A stretch of DNA of 64,000 nt, taken from the NCBI RefSeq assembly GCF_003369915.1, contig NC_046677.1:19672913-19736912 (forward strand), in the 5' to 3' direction. The stretch is from Drosophila miranda (lineage: Eukaryota; Arthropoda; Insecta; Diptera; Drosophilidae). This document shows, piece after piece, positions 24,433-37,292 of this stretch (position 1 is its first letter; each line of letters opens with the position of its first letter). The position numbers were made by a program, and so were the translations under genes. Below the pieces are notes generated by a model. It worked only from the letters and a program-made list of their open reading frames with translations. It searched no databases and had not been told where the DNA came from.

Positions 24433-24853
24433 CCTGCACAGACAGATAGTATAATTTAAAAACTGCAATTAATATGATTTCAGGCCCTTTTAAAGACATT
24501 TAATGAAATCCGAAAGCTTTTCTCATCACGCCAGCAACTGAAATTCACTTTGCACTTCATTTTATCTTCCTTTCAACTTCGTCCGCTGCCGGACTGCACT
24601 CACCAAACTTCTGCTTTGGACTTGGAGCTGGAAAACTGATTGGAGCCAATCATTTATTGTTTCTCATTCGGCTCGCATACTGCTGGAATCAACTTGGCAC
24701 GCTAAGCTTTTTTTAACTCACTCTTTTGAGTCTTTTGGCTAAGCTTGCAAGAGCACAACATTTCTTCTCTCTGCACTTGGGCGCCGATCGAAAGCTTTTT
24801 CCATTATCTTCTCTCAACGAGCTTTAAGCGATGGTCGCGCGTGCGTACTTATA
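24433..24853 (-). promoter_or_regulatory. obst-B: obst-B TATA box, 5' UTR exon and leader intron
   Basis: TATAAGTA on the minus strand at 24846-24853 lies upstream of a non-coding exon that would run from about 24825 to 24604. A consensus donor (GTGAGT) and acceptor (TCTGTGCAG) bound a 170-bp UTR intron at 24434-24603. The UTR resumes at 24433, 19 bp before the Met codon. The same site reads TATAAAGAG on the plus strand, so orientation rests on the splice signals. Confidence 0.55.
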
Positions 24854-24859
24854 AAGAGC

Positions 24860-27482
24860 CGGCTTTCTCAAGCAAGCCAAACTTAAAGAGCACAATTTAA
24901 GCATTTTGTAGAGGATAACGTTAAATGTAAATGAAACAACCTTTGCGTTTAAAAACATTTCTGCAAGCCCATGCAACCATGTACCATTAACATCAACTAT
25001 GCCAATAAGCTGTAAACAAATGGGAGCCCCGTCCTAGGAAACATGATCAACCGCAACGGGCTCCCAAGGAAAAGCAGTATGTACACAATTTCAGTCGGAA
25101 ACGTAGCTAGCCAGGATATTTTACAAAGTTGTAACGAGCACATCGCTTCTCGAGCAGGAATGGGAAATTTGTCAAAAAGACGACAGGACGTGCTCCATTT
25201 CGAGCAGGCATCGATGATTTGCATTTTTGAAATTAACCAAAAAATATGACAAAATGTCGTACACAAGTTGGCCTCGGCTCGCCTCAATGTCGGCAGGTGG
25301 CTCTGCTCCTGCATATTCAGACTACGTTTGCTGCATCATTCTGCAGGCACAAAACACATTTAACTTGTCAAAGCTCAGCCTGGTACACAGCCTCCTTGGG
25401 CACGACCTTTCCGGGCTCGTTTTCCAGCTCCTTGGTTTTCGTTTGCCTGTCATTTTGTGTGTTATAATTGTGACAAATTGTTCTTTTCTCGTCCTCGTCC
25501 TCCTGCTACTGCTACTGGTGCTACTCTTACTGTTACACATCAAGAGCTGCAAATTTAAGCAAGATTTCAAGCAAAATTGTGGAAGCTTTATGTAAATGGC
25601 ATAATTAAATGGAATGACATGAATGGCGATAGATCGTATTTAAGAAATGTTGCCTGCAAATGCAAATCGCCCCTATTCATAATCCTGGGCTTCTTAGCAT
25701 TCTTATTTTCCATTCCACTTGGGATGTTTCAACTTTAAAATATGCTTGGCCGCCGGCAATTTAATAGAGGGTACAAAATGGGGTGGAAGGGAAATCGCTT
25801 AGCACAATTTTGGCCGCATTAGCAGCGATTACACAAAGCGCCCACACAATGCAATGCAACAATGGCATAACAATCACGAGTGAAATTAAAACGTTACGCT
25901 TGCAGAAATTTAGTTTTTGTTCTCGCAGGGTTCGGTGGAAGCTATTTGGAATCCGTACGGTTCTATGACACCCGCTTCAATGCGTCCGTCCATCCAGCTT
26001 ATGCGCCGCAAAGTATGCGGTGGCAGTTTCCAAGTGGCTGTGCTGTCTGCCGCTCTCTGACTGCTGACTGCTAACTGCTGACTGCGGTCGAAAACTTTAC
26101 CAAAAGCTAATCATAATTTCTTGCTGATAGTTGGTCCAAGTCCTTGTGCACGGTTCGGTTCGTCCACGCTCCACGCTCCCCGCCCCGAGACTCGCCGCAG
26201 CTTGCACTTTTTATCTATCCTCCGCTTTATTATTATTTTCAATTTCTGGTAACCGCAGCGCCCTAAGCGCCACGTTATTGTCGTATAATTGAATATAATG
26301 GCAATGGCAATGGGGGATCTGTCTCCAGGGGGTATTATTCAATGGGGGTGGATGGTCTTACTCATTGTATTAGCCGTCGGTTATCTGACAGTTTTCTGCT
26401 GTGTCCGCAACAATACATTCGCCTGGGGACACGAGTATGCATGTGATTGGGTGCTGCTTACCCACCGCATCGGGTATCCATTGAACACCGAGCACCGAGC
26501 ACAACTTACAAAGTTTTTCTGAAAAATGTAGGTTACATCTGTCTGATGCATTTTTACTGGTTTAAGCCCTGGAGATTTTCACTTAAATCGATTGCCTTAA
26601 AGTATCCAATGATTTATATCATAATCCTGTCACATGCTTTACTGATTCAATACATAAACTCCTGAGGGCAACCACCAACGCCCTGTCCGCCCTACCCGCC
26701 CTGTCCTGTCCTGTCCTGTCCTGTCCTGGGCATGTCCGCGTCATCTGCCTGTCAGCGAGTCGATTTTGAATTGTCAGTGCAGTGCCACACGTGTCACGTG
26801 CGTCATTGGACCGCTATTACACGCCAACAGCTTGCCTCTTGGTTTGGATCGTTGCTGTCATGGCTGCCCGTTGTTGTTTTGCCCCTTTTTCCATTTTTAA
26901 TTAATGAGCAACAACGGTGCGTGGCGGTCCCCACAGTGGCCCCCACACACCCAACTCGATTGGAGGAGGGGTACTGGGAATCTGCGAGCTGCGAGCTGCG
27001 AACTGCGAGATAGCTGAAAATCTGAAACTAAGCCTCTGTTTGGTCATGTTTGGAATTCATTGTCTGTCTGTCTGCTCGTTTGTCTGGCATAAGTCCCTTT
27101 AGTTGGGCATCAGCATTTTTAATTGGGATTATACATAGTTTGGTTTACATAAGTAGGCGACTGAAATTTTAAATGACAATTTTCAATGGACATTTTCATT
27201 GAACAATGACAGCTTGCCCTGGTTCGGTGCATTGGCTCTGGGGTCCGCCACTAAGCAGATCAGGAGATAATGCGGGCCCAGTCCGCAGGGGAAACAGTTC
27301 TAGAACATCCGCTTATCGAGAATGCCGTCAAATGTACAGTCCAACCTCCTTTCAATCAATGTCAGCTGGCCCAAGAGGGCAGTATAGAGCACATCAAAAG
27401 TAAGTACCCATGCAGGTATGAAGTGCAGATGTAAGTGCTCCACACTGTCATCTAGGACCATCTAGGACTACTGTCCACAGCA
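24860..27482. other. Intergenic spacer upstream of obst-B
   Basis: No supported gene. It contains a (TGTCC)n tract at 26701-26728 and short repeated words around 26985-27010 (GCGAGCT). Small overlapping ORFs near 25.0-25.3 kb on both strands have no domain and no splice context. Confidence 0.4.
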
Positions 27483-29876
27483 TTATGCAAGACGACGTCG
27501 CTCACGGCTGCAGACCATGTCGCGATAGTCTCGCGATTGCCACAGATTGTGACGTTTCAGGTCAGATTCGTTGGCTGGCATGTAGGCAAAGAAGGTGTCC
27601 TGGATGTATCCGCCCAGGTGGGAGTCGCCGCGCAGGGCCAGCCAAGTGAGACGCGTTTCCTCCAGAGCCAATTGATTAAGTGTGCCGTAGTATTCCTTTT
27701 TCATATTCTTGGCTTGGCACATGACTCTCTTTTTGTGGGTATAGCTGACCAAACCTGTGTCAGTGCGGGTTTTGACATTTAGCATCCTTTTTTGACGGGC
27801 CGTTTCCTTTAGACCGATAGTTTTGATGAGTTGACACGAGGAATTGACCAGCTTCTGCATCTCCATGCTTGTGTATGACTTTCCGTAGCGCTTGGACACC
27901 CAATCTATCAGCATCGGCACCTTGTGGGCATTGGGAAATGTCGCCAAAACATAGTTGGGATTGGACTTCATGATCTTCAGGGCTGCCTTTAGCAGAGCCT
28001 CTATTTGATGCCTGTCGTCAGGATTAATGGGCTTCACGCTCTGCACCGTCCTCGACTCATCCTCCTTTTTTTTCTCAGCTGCCATTGCAGCTTCCTCTGC
28101 GGCGGCGTTCTCTCTAAATACTCCGATAGCGCAGCTTGCGGCCGCTTTGAGCACAGCTTTCGAGGACCATTCATTATCTTTATCTGGCCCTGGACTCGCA
28201 CCGTTGCTCCCGGCTAGGGCCGCAATGCAAAGTTTCTCGATTAGCGGCTGCTTATCCTCCAGATCCACGGGAAAGTCGTCCGATCCCGGCTCAACGTCTT
28301 GAAGGTCAAGTCCTTGTAGATTGAATATCTTGAAGAAGTCAAGCTCTATGCCCTGGCCGGTCCTTGTGGTAAAACAGTCTGTCTCTTGCTCTAGCGGATT
28401 TTTACGTGGACACTGGAGAGTCCGACTACAGGGCGGAATGAGATCGGCGAGATTTTTAAAGTCTGTGGTGAGCACCTTTGAATCGTCTTTGGTTATCTGC
28501 GACTTTTTCTTTGTATGCCTGGTGCTGGACGTCTTACGAGTCTTTCTCTTGTGCGGGTGATTCAAAAGGCTGGCCGTTTTACGCGTATGTCTTTTGAGCG
28601 ACTTCTTATCCGTTTCGCTGGGTTCAACCAATATCTCGTCTCCGATCACCAGTTTGCAGTCTGCTTCCACCAGTTTGCAGTCTCCGGCCCCACATCGTCT
28701 GTTTGAATGCTGACCTCCTTGCAGCTCCACCACTTTAACCAATCCATCATCTTCCGGAAGCGGATGGGCTTTGGGATGCAAATCGGCGCCCAGAAGAATC
28801 GACAAATCGGCCCTACTGGCTCTTTTCGTATGGGGCGTGCTTACGAGATGAGTGCACACCTGACAAGTTCCGTCCGCTTTCCCACTGCGAACCTTTCCGA
28901 CTTTGATCAACTGTCGCTGGGAAAAATGTCGGATCTTTTCGGCTGCGCACTCGATCTCTCTTTCTAGATTCTGTGTGACCCGCTTGCGAGAGGCCTTTTT
29001 GTCGGAGCCCGACAAGTCCAGTAGAGACATACATCTCTGGAAAGCTTCCTCGGCGACCTCCTCCTTCTTCTTTGTTGCGGCTTCCTTTACCAGGCGATGG
29101 GTGTGGCACAGGGACTCCTCCTCCCCAACGCCCGTCATCGGGGGGTCCAAAGTCAGGCGATTGAGCTCGTCTGACAGCAGTTTCTTGATCACCCGCTTGG
29201 CGGGTGAAAGCTTGTAGTAGGAGAACCACCGTAAGTCCTCCTCTGGAATCTCGTACAGCCCCCTATTGTTGTCATATTCGGGAAAGCGCAGCTTGCTGTC
29301 GGGAGGTCCCCACTGTTGGTTTTCCGCCGGATTGAACAGCTTCGGCCGCGGCAGAGGTGCAAAGTATGGAGACTCACAATCAACCCTGTGCTTAGGCTTA
29401 GGCTGTGTTACCGATTTGTGCCTAATTTTGGCACAGCCCCCGGGTCGCAGCTTCTTCGAGTGCGTGCATGGGGGCAGCAGTCGGTCCAGCTCGCGCAAGG
29501 TGGCCGGCATATCCAGGTGGGCAATGGCCGAGAGGAGCAGCTGTTCGTTCACCGTGAAATTTTTACGGGAGCACTCGGAGTCGGCGGAGGTATCGATCGG
29601 CTTGTACTCGGCCTCCCAGATGAAATAGAGAAAGGCTAGTTCGCTGCCATTACTGATTTTCATGATGGTCTTGATTCGGGAAGATGTCACCATAGGCCGA
29701 AGGCCCAAGTGGTACAAGCAGCTAGACACACGATACGTCGACTCCTGTTCCGTGTCGTCCCGCAGGGCACGGAACAGCATGTCACAGGCACCGATCTGCA
29801 CCCGTGATAGTCCCCGCAACCAGTTGACGCTCTGACTCTGCAAAAACTTTGACAGCGCGGTTCCATCCATTTTCAT
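27483..29876 (-). CDS. Uncharacterised 797-aa single-exon protein
   Basis: I do not recognise this protein. The ATG at 29874-29876 (M-K-M-D-G-T-A-L) is chosen because the frame upstream starts only with a TTG; a second Met lies two codons later. The reading frame has no intron and clearly protein-like composition. The N-terminal 100 residues look globular (VNWLRGLSRVQIGACDMLFR, SELAFLYFIWEAEYKP). The middle is Lys/Arg- and Cys-rich, with a C-x-x-C (G-T-C-Q-V-C-T-H) and a small internal repeat, GDCKLVEADCKLVIGDE. The segment at about residues 590-700 is again helical (IEALLKAALKIMKSNPNYVL), and the C-terminus is basic and ends RRRLA. The D. melanogaster gene order suggests a testis-biased CG1313x-type gene, but that is a guess. 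Confidence 0.8.
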   Translation of the reverse strand: MKMDGTALSKFLQSQSVNWLRGLSRVQIGACDMLFRALRDDTEQESTYRVSSCLYHLGLRPMVTSSRIKTIMKISNGSELAFLYFIWEAEYKPIDTSADSECSRKNFTVNEQLLLSAIAHLDMPATLRELDRLLPPCTHSKKLRPGGCAKIRHKSVTQPKPKHRVDCESPYFAPLPRPKLFNPAENQQWGPPDSKLRFPEYDNNRGLYEIPEEDLRWFSYYKLSPAKRVIKKLLSDELNRLTLDPPMTGVGEEESLCHTHRLVKEAATKKKEEVAEEAFQRCMSLLDLSGSDKKASRKRVTQNLEREIECAAEKIRHFSQRQLIKVGKVRSGKADGTCQVCTHLVSTPHTKRASRADLSILLGADLHPKAHPLPEDDGLVKVVELQGGQHSNRRCGAGDCKLVEADCKLVIGDEILVEPSETDKKSLKRHTRKTASLLNHPHKRKTRKTSSTRHTKKKSQITKDDSKVLTTDFKNLADLIPPCSRTLQCPRKNPLEQETDCFTTRTGQGIELDFFKIFNLQGLDLQDVEPGSDDFPVDLEDKQPLIEKLCIAALAGSNGASPGPDKDNEWSSKAVLKAAASCAIGVFRENAAAEEAAMAAEKKKEDESRTVQSVKPINPDDRHQIEALLKAALKIMKSNPNYVLATFPNAHKVPMLIDWVSKRYGKSYTSMEMQKLVNSSCQLIKTIGLKETARQKRMLNVKTRTDTGLVSYTHKKRVMCQAKNMKKEYYGTLNQLALEETRLTWLALRGDSHLGGYIQDTFFAYMPANESDLKRHNLWQSRDYRDMVCSRERRRLA

Positions 29877-32800
29877 TCGATTCAACTTCTTTGGCAGGCG
29901 AAGATATTTTTGTAAATTTTGTCTTTTTCCATAAAATTGTTCACTACAAATTTATGTGTACGAGTACTTAATCATGTGTGTCTGGAGAATACTAGAAGGT
30001 TACTTTCAAAAAAGATTACCGGAACTTTATCTCTACTTTTGGGAATCTCCTTTGCTGCCCTCAAGAGCCAGTCAGAGATTTCAGAGGTTGAAACCAATGT
30101 TAATTACTTCATGGAATACAAATTCCATCAAGGAGCACAAACCAAATCAAAAGCCTTTTACATTTTAAAACGAAATTTAATTCAATTACGCAGCTTAACT
30201 GCCCAGCAGAATGTAATAACCGCAAACGAAAGGAGAAAGAATAGAAGACGGGCAGGACAGGCATGACACGCAGGACACTCAGCCAAGACAGGACGGGGCG
30301 CGGGAGAGACTTGACTTGGCTAAGTAAGCGAGCGACTGCCATGCGGCTACATCATTGCATTTGTGCTCTTGGATGTCGTTTGTAATTGTCTGTACTTAAA
30401 AACTCATCAGACAAAACGACAATGCGGCAATGGTCGGGGCAATGGGGCCTGCACTGGAAGTGGAATCATGCCCATCACCACCACCAGCATCAGCAGCCGC
30501 CATCAACATCAACATCACCAGCCGCCACCGCCACCGCCATCGCCATCGCCGACGCCATTGCCACCGCCATTGCCATTGCCATCGCCCTCAACCAGGCCAA
30601 CAGTTAAGGACAGTTTTATCAACTGCAGGACAAATATTGTTGCATACCCCCAGGCGCAATAAGGCGAGCTGAGCCCGAACTAGTTGCGTGTTGTGTCGTT
30701 GTTTAGTTTTGTTAGCACTTTATGCAAAATGGCGACTGTTCCATGTTTGTCTTGTAGTGCGACAACAAGTGGGCAGGAGTGGCCGGCACTGATATCCCTA
30801 GCCACAAGCCCCTATCAGGGCGCACTTGACGGTTGGCGCATGGCGCATGCAAAAGTATTTAATCAACACTCAGTGGCATTTGCAGCATTCAAAATGAGTT
30901 TAAAATGCTCTTTACTGTAACTCAGCTCTGTGGCAATTAGTCGCATTGTGGTGCGAAGTCTGAGTTATGCACTGAGCGTACAGTTTGCATATAAATAAGG
31001 CGGCGACAAAACTTTGCTAATGCTCCTGATGAAGTTACTCGGCTCGCCCAACACGGCAGCCAACGAGTGCACGGTGCTGGGGAGCGGAGTGGCAGCTGCG
31101 GCATCTGTGGCATGGAACGCATTTTGCATTTTTAATGCAGACTCAATCTATGCAATTATAAATTTAATGTGCACAATGGAGCACATTCAGTTTTAAGCGG
31201 CATAAAATGAAGTGCCAACCTCAAGAAGGCAGCTTCTTCAGTAGATAAAATTGTAGTAGCCGGGGAACGGCACGTCCTTACAGCCTGTCCATAACCTTTC
31301 ACTACGGTTCTTGGGCTTGGCTCATCAGTAATTTCAAATGGTCCCACATTGCCGAACGACAAAGTTCCAGGAGCCCGCCAACAAAATATTTACACTCCAA
31401 GGAAGGCCCCCTACAAGCCCTCTACTCTGGATCCAATTTGCAGCATAGCAGGAGGCGCCTCCGCCTCTTCAACTGAAGCTCTACGAGGAGTACGAGGAGC
31501 CTCGACTCCATGGCGACCCTTGCCGCTCTGGCCTGACGTAGAGATGAATGAAAATTGATTCCCTTTCTACTGCGGACTGGCAATTGAATCAATTTTTGTA
31601 ATTTTATTTGCGCATAAATAAAGGATATGGCAGCCACAAAGCTTCGACCCAACTTCGACCACAGGTGGGCGGACAGGACATGCCAGGGCCAATCATACAA
31701 AACTTCACAGAGGATTGGGACTGTCAACTTGGCTCGCCCCACTATCATCCGCCCATCCAGATATACTCGTGCACTGCAAAGGCTGTTGGGCCGGTGGCTG
31801 CGGGCTAAATGGGCGAGGACTAGACCGACTGGGACCAGCGCCTGAAACTATGCTTTGAACTTAATTAGCTGCACATTACGAATTTTTACTGCCAGAGTCG
31901 GTTACTGCAGTCAGTCGGTCGGTTGGTCCTTGCCACTTCCTTTGGCCATTTTACGGCAGGACTAATTTTTGTTTTCGACAACGTCGACGACGACGCCAAC
32001 AGCAAAGGGTTGTCGCAGCCCCGGCCATACACATGGCAAGGCAGGGGAAAGAAGGGGACCTGGGGAGGCTGGGAAAACTGAGGAAACGAAGGAAGGGACT
32101 CCAGGTAGGAAATGTTATACCACAGGCTGCACAGGCTGCGTCGTCGACGCCAAAGGAAATGTTACCGAGATTAAATGTACTGCAACGACCATGGCGATGT
32201 CGGATAGGCCGTCGGATGAGGAGGTCGTTGCAATATATAGAGGGTGTGGGTGTGGGGGGGGGGGGGGACTGGCCCTGTCTACGCGGACAGGTGGTCAAGG
32301 CGTGATTATGCTGTGACACCCCATGGCCTGGCCCTGGAAGCCAGCTCCCGATTCCATTCCATTCCATTCCAGAGGAGAGGGCAGCTCCCGCTCCTGCTCT
32401 GCCCACCATTTGCCCACCGATGCTTTGTCCTGCGTGTTGGCGGTGGCGTAATAAGCGAAATGAATTTATGCAGCACAAATTTTTGCAGCTCCCCATTTTC
32501 ATTGCTCTTTTTCTTTCTACTCTCCACTTTTTTCCTTTAGCTGTAATTAAGCAAAAATGCCGAGCTGGATATTTAAAATGATCAACAAAACTTTCCGAGC
32601 TGCTTGGGCTTTTGCTTATTTAATGCTGCCCGTATGGAATATCCTAATGGCTTTATCAAACGAATGGCCATCGAACACTGAAGCTCAAGTTTATAATTGC
32701 CACATTTTGCTTTTGATAAGCAACAGAGAGCGAGGGAGATGAAAACTCTTCCTCTGACCTGAACAGAACCCATCATAAAGCGATAAGCACTTTTGCCTTC

Positions 32801-33495
32801 ACAGAATGGAGCGAGCTTAAGAGCCCCCGCAGAATGTGATGGGGAAAATATGTTTGTAAACGATGAACTTCAAGTGGCTGTGGGTAAATATAAAACAGCA
32901 AGTGAACTGAACACCAAGCACACATCGCACAGCACAGGGAATCTGTGCATCTTCGACGAGTACTGGTCGCAGTGGGCAGTGGGGCCGGCGATGCCAGTGT
33001 GATATCGAGCCAGGAAGAGGAACAGAACAGTAACAGGAGTGGAGCACAGACAACTTGGGTCCAAACGAAGCAACCAACACGTATCAGTAGCAGCCAGGGT
33101 CGCAAAGTCGAGAAGCTTCAGTGATACCCAGGAGCAGTATAAGTTTCCGAGCGTATTCCACAACTCATCATTGCATTGTATTGCGTTGGCTCCACAGTGC
33201 TCACCTCAGGCACGTGCCTTCCGCAATTTAAAGGCGGACCTGCAGAAGAGTAAAGGAGTAAAGGAGCAAAGGAGCAAAGGATCCCGTTCCGATGCCGGCA
33301 CCAAACAAAAAGTGCAACCACAACAATTGCAAAAAGGGAATAAAGAAGCATAAAAGAATGAAGCTTACTGAACAACAAAAAAAAAACTATTTGAAGTCGG
33401 TATATCCGTTTAGGAAGCCAACAACTTCCCCTTACATAAGTAGTGGTAAACACACACAAACACCCCAAAAGAAAAACCAACACCCCCGTCACAGG

Positions 33496-33523
<28 letters not shown>
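33496..33523. repeat. (CA)n microsatellite
   Basis: Fourteen uninterrupted CA dinucleotides, followed by imperfect CAGACAC units. Confidence 0.85.
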
Positions 33524-33528
<5 letters not shown>

Positions 33529-36500
33529 TCAAAAACATAGATAGAAACACAGAAATACACACGCAGGAAGCACTAGCGCTGGGTAAAGGAGTCAAGTCGA
33601 GTCGAGGCGGCCGTACGCATGGCTTTTTGCCTTTCCCACTCCCAGTCAAAGGCATGTTCTTGAGCAGCTTTTCATAGACGTTAAGCCAGAGAGCTGCACT
33701 TGTCGTATCCCTCCCTCTGCTATGCCACGCTGTGCCGTGCCGTGCTCTGCCGTTCCCCATTCTTTGGCCAACTTGAAGTTTTCATAACAAATAAGAAAGG
33801 CTCGATACTTTGAGTAGTCCAAAAGTTAAGCTCAAGCCCGCTCAAAGGCTGGCAGCCAGATAAAATGCAAAGCTCTTGAGCGTTTGAAACTTAATAAAAA
33901 ATCCTCCGCGCTTCGCACTCGTCCCAGTAGTTCCGGAGTTCAATGTCAGGCTGTGCTGTGCTGTGCTGTGCTGCCTGCCATGGAATGGGCCAAGTAATTT
34001 CTTAACACATCGCAAAAAGGGCTCAGCATACAATAAATAATAAAAAGTAATTTCTTGCACACTAAGAAAGATACTTGGTCTTGAATAATTTGTTAAGAAT
34101 ACTTTCGGGCATGAAGCGAAAAAAAAATCCTTTGGCCAGCTAAGATTTTTGATTAAAACATTTGTGGGTGGCACAACCCCCCAGCCGGGGCGTGCCGTTC
34201 AAGGTGAGCACGCAAGTTTTTGAAAAATTTTAATTAATTCTCTGTTAAATGAAAACTTTCCAGGACATTGGGACAATGAAATATGGCTTGCCAGATGAGG
34301 GACACATCCACGCACCCACGCATTTGCTCATTTTGATTTATGGCTTAAGGGTTAAGGGTTAAGGAAACTATGGCTCGATTGAAGCTCTTCACTATCGCCG
34401 GCTCAAAGGGATCAGCCCGGGCACGTTCGTGGAGTTGCCCTCGGGGGGAGTGCTCTCATATCGCGGTGCTTTTATTTCATTGTTGAAACGCACGTTACCC
34501 AGCAGCCACTGGCTGTAAGCAGCATTCAAAGCATTTCGCACCACATATTCCTTTTGACACCCGCTTTAATATTTATGGCCTAATGCAGGCATGGACGCAG
34601 CCCCTCTGCCAGTGGCCGATGCTATGTGGCCACATAGCAACTTCTTCTCATAAAGTGTCCGGCCACGCCACGCCGCGACGCCCGGCACGGCCCGGCCCAG
34701 ACCTGCCCTGTTTTGTTTCTAGCAATTTAACAGCTTTTGGGTAAAATAACAAGCCCAGCCAAACACACATCACGACAAGCAACAACCAACAACCAACGAA
34801 CGCAACAACGTTCGGGGAACGGGCAACAAAAAGTCAAGCCAAACAATGCGCCACAAGAGGAGTCCGCACCTCTGCTGCCAGAGCGGAAAGTGGAAGACTA
34901 CAGCTGTAGAGGCAGATGTCAGGGAGAGGAGACAGACAGGGGGGATGGCGACGGGGATGGGTACTGCATATTTTTGCAACACAAAATAAACCGCAACAGC
35001 AGCAATTTGCGTCGGTTGTTAGTTTGGAGAGTTGCTTAAATTTACATGGACAGGGCGCACACATGACTAGACATGCGATCTATGGGCAATGGGGTAGGGG
35101 GTACGGGGTGTGGCATGTGGCGTATGGGGTATGGGCTACGGACAGTGTATGTGTTCACGTAGGACCCTGCGCCATAACTGAATAAAACCATTTTTAAACA
35201 ATTACCTTTAGGAGTGCTTTTATGAGCGCGGAAGTTGCGGACCAGCCGGAAAAAAACCAAACTAGCCCTCGCAGGGAACTCTCTAAAAAAATGGCCAGAG
35301 CAATATTTGGCTTCCATTAGCTACGTTTTATGGACTCCCCAGCGATCCTCTCCGTTAACAGCTATTCAAGAGGTCGTGAGGTAAGTTCTCCACTACCTTC
35401 GTCATCTCAGATCGAAGACTGGAGCTGGCCTTTCCCTGGAATCAATCAAATTCAATCTAGGACATAATTTCGTGACATACACGAAGTCACGAGCAGACCT
35501 TTGATTTCTGCAGCCCCAGGCACATGTGCAATCCTTGTGCAATGTGCAAACATCAGGACTAAGTTTTCTGTTGCAACTTGCAAGGCTGAAAGTGTTCAAA
35601 GGAATCATAAGTCAGGCCCGTGAGTGCTCATACGTGAGTTGCCTCGGCAATCAGATGAACTCCTGCCAGCTTCATAATTGTGACCGAAGGGTGTTTGGGG
35701 CTTTTATTTGTTGAGTGCTTTTCAAGGTTGTCGCTGCATTCGGAGATCCGGCGAGCTCTCCCGACAGCGCTTTCCACTTATCTCGGACAAAAAATGCAGC
35801 ACCAAAACTGCAGTGTAGCATAAAATGGCAAAATACAAATAAATAAGTAAATAAAAAAAAAAAATAGATTGCCAGGAGACCAACATCTACACCCCGAGGC
35901 GAGGTTACGCATGCGTGCCGCAACAGTTCCCGCCCACTGGCACTGCCTACCACCAGACACATACTCGTATCAACCCATCACGCTGAGTGCGGTGCCATGC
36001 TTGTCTGCTGGCTGCTGGTTGCCGGCTGCCACTTCTAACCCTCCGACTTGAATTATGAAATGTGAAAATTGTGTTAAATAAGTAAACAGAGGATGCGTTT
36101 GTGCAACATTCACACACGGGGCCGCCCACAATCCCCTCCTGTGCCTTCGACCACAGACACGCTCAAGTCACGTATCCACGAACTGACTTTCACATTTCAT
36201 GGCAGCCCAACCGCCCAGCAGAGTAGAAAAAAAGCCATTTAGGCAACTCCCTCGCCACCCATGCCCCCCCATGCGAACCTCCAAATGCCATCCCCACTCA
36301 CAACCGATCCGCCACCCCCCAAAGTACGCTGTACGAGCAGCTGTCCCTTCAGTCAGAGCCATGCAGCAGTTGCAATATTTGATCTAAAATATGTATGGGC
36401 GGCGGAAATTGTTTTGTGTTAAATGGCGGAAGCAACGGGATTGTAATTAAAATTTGCTGTAAACTTAATGGAAAGTATTTAATATACAATTGGAATTTCC

Positions 36501-37227
36501 CCACCCCCTCCAGCACCCACTGGAGCAGCAGGCCTGACTTTGACAGCGGACGAATGGAAATGCTCCTCCGGAATGTGGCCAAGGTTCTGATGAAATAGTA
36601 TCTGCTCATGCCCGCCCCCAGTCGGAGTGGATGTACATACTAGTACTGTACGACCACGAACCCAGTTGTATGGCAAATTAAATAGTTGCCAGCATGGAGT
36701 ATCTGTTCTGGATAACTTGTACATTTCATTACCTTTGATCTGGGAAGGAGTGCGAGCATATTCTCATCGCCCAATGAGTGGCTGGAGCCCGGCAAACATT
36801 CAATGGCCACCTAAAATATGCAACGAATTTTCTGGACGACTCCAGCTGCATGCGAAATATTCTTTCCGCCTGCACGCCCCAACCCTTCCTCCATCCGACC
36901 CCAATAAACCCGTTTTGCATGCGTACGAGTATGTGCATGCCTCAAATAGTTGCCACACATTAAATTTCCGGACCACCATCCGTTCTTTAAATGCAGAAGG
37001 ATGTGCAATAAACGCCAACTAAAAGCCACGCCAAAAAATTACAAAAATTAAAAAACGAAGCAAAGAAACGCAGGAGAGCAGGAAAGAGAAGCAGAGGAAA
37101 CGGAGAGGAAATTCCATGGCAAAGGAAAATGCCGAAAATGAAATGACGCTAAAAGTATCGCAATAAAAATGCATTAAAATGCCTTTACCAGGGAGTATAT
37201 AATTTTGTTGCTCCCTCGTGTACGTCG

Positions 37228-37292
37228 TCCTGGTCGTAGTCGGAGTCGGAGTCAGAGTCGTAGTCGGAGTCGGAGTCGTAGACAGTCGTAGT
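37228..37292. repeat. GGAGTC/GTAGTC hexamer tandem
   Basis: Imperfect alternating trinucleotide/hexanucleotide units on the plus strand. I assign no coding meaning. Confidence 0.6.

Noticed and set aside
31951..32502. 183-codon minus-strand ORF at 32 kb
   Set aside because: Low-complexity Pro/Arg/Ser/Gly reading of purine-rich and G-run DNA.
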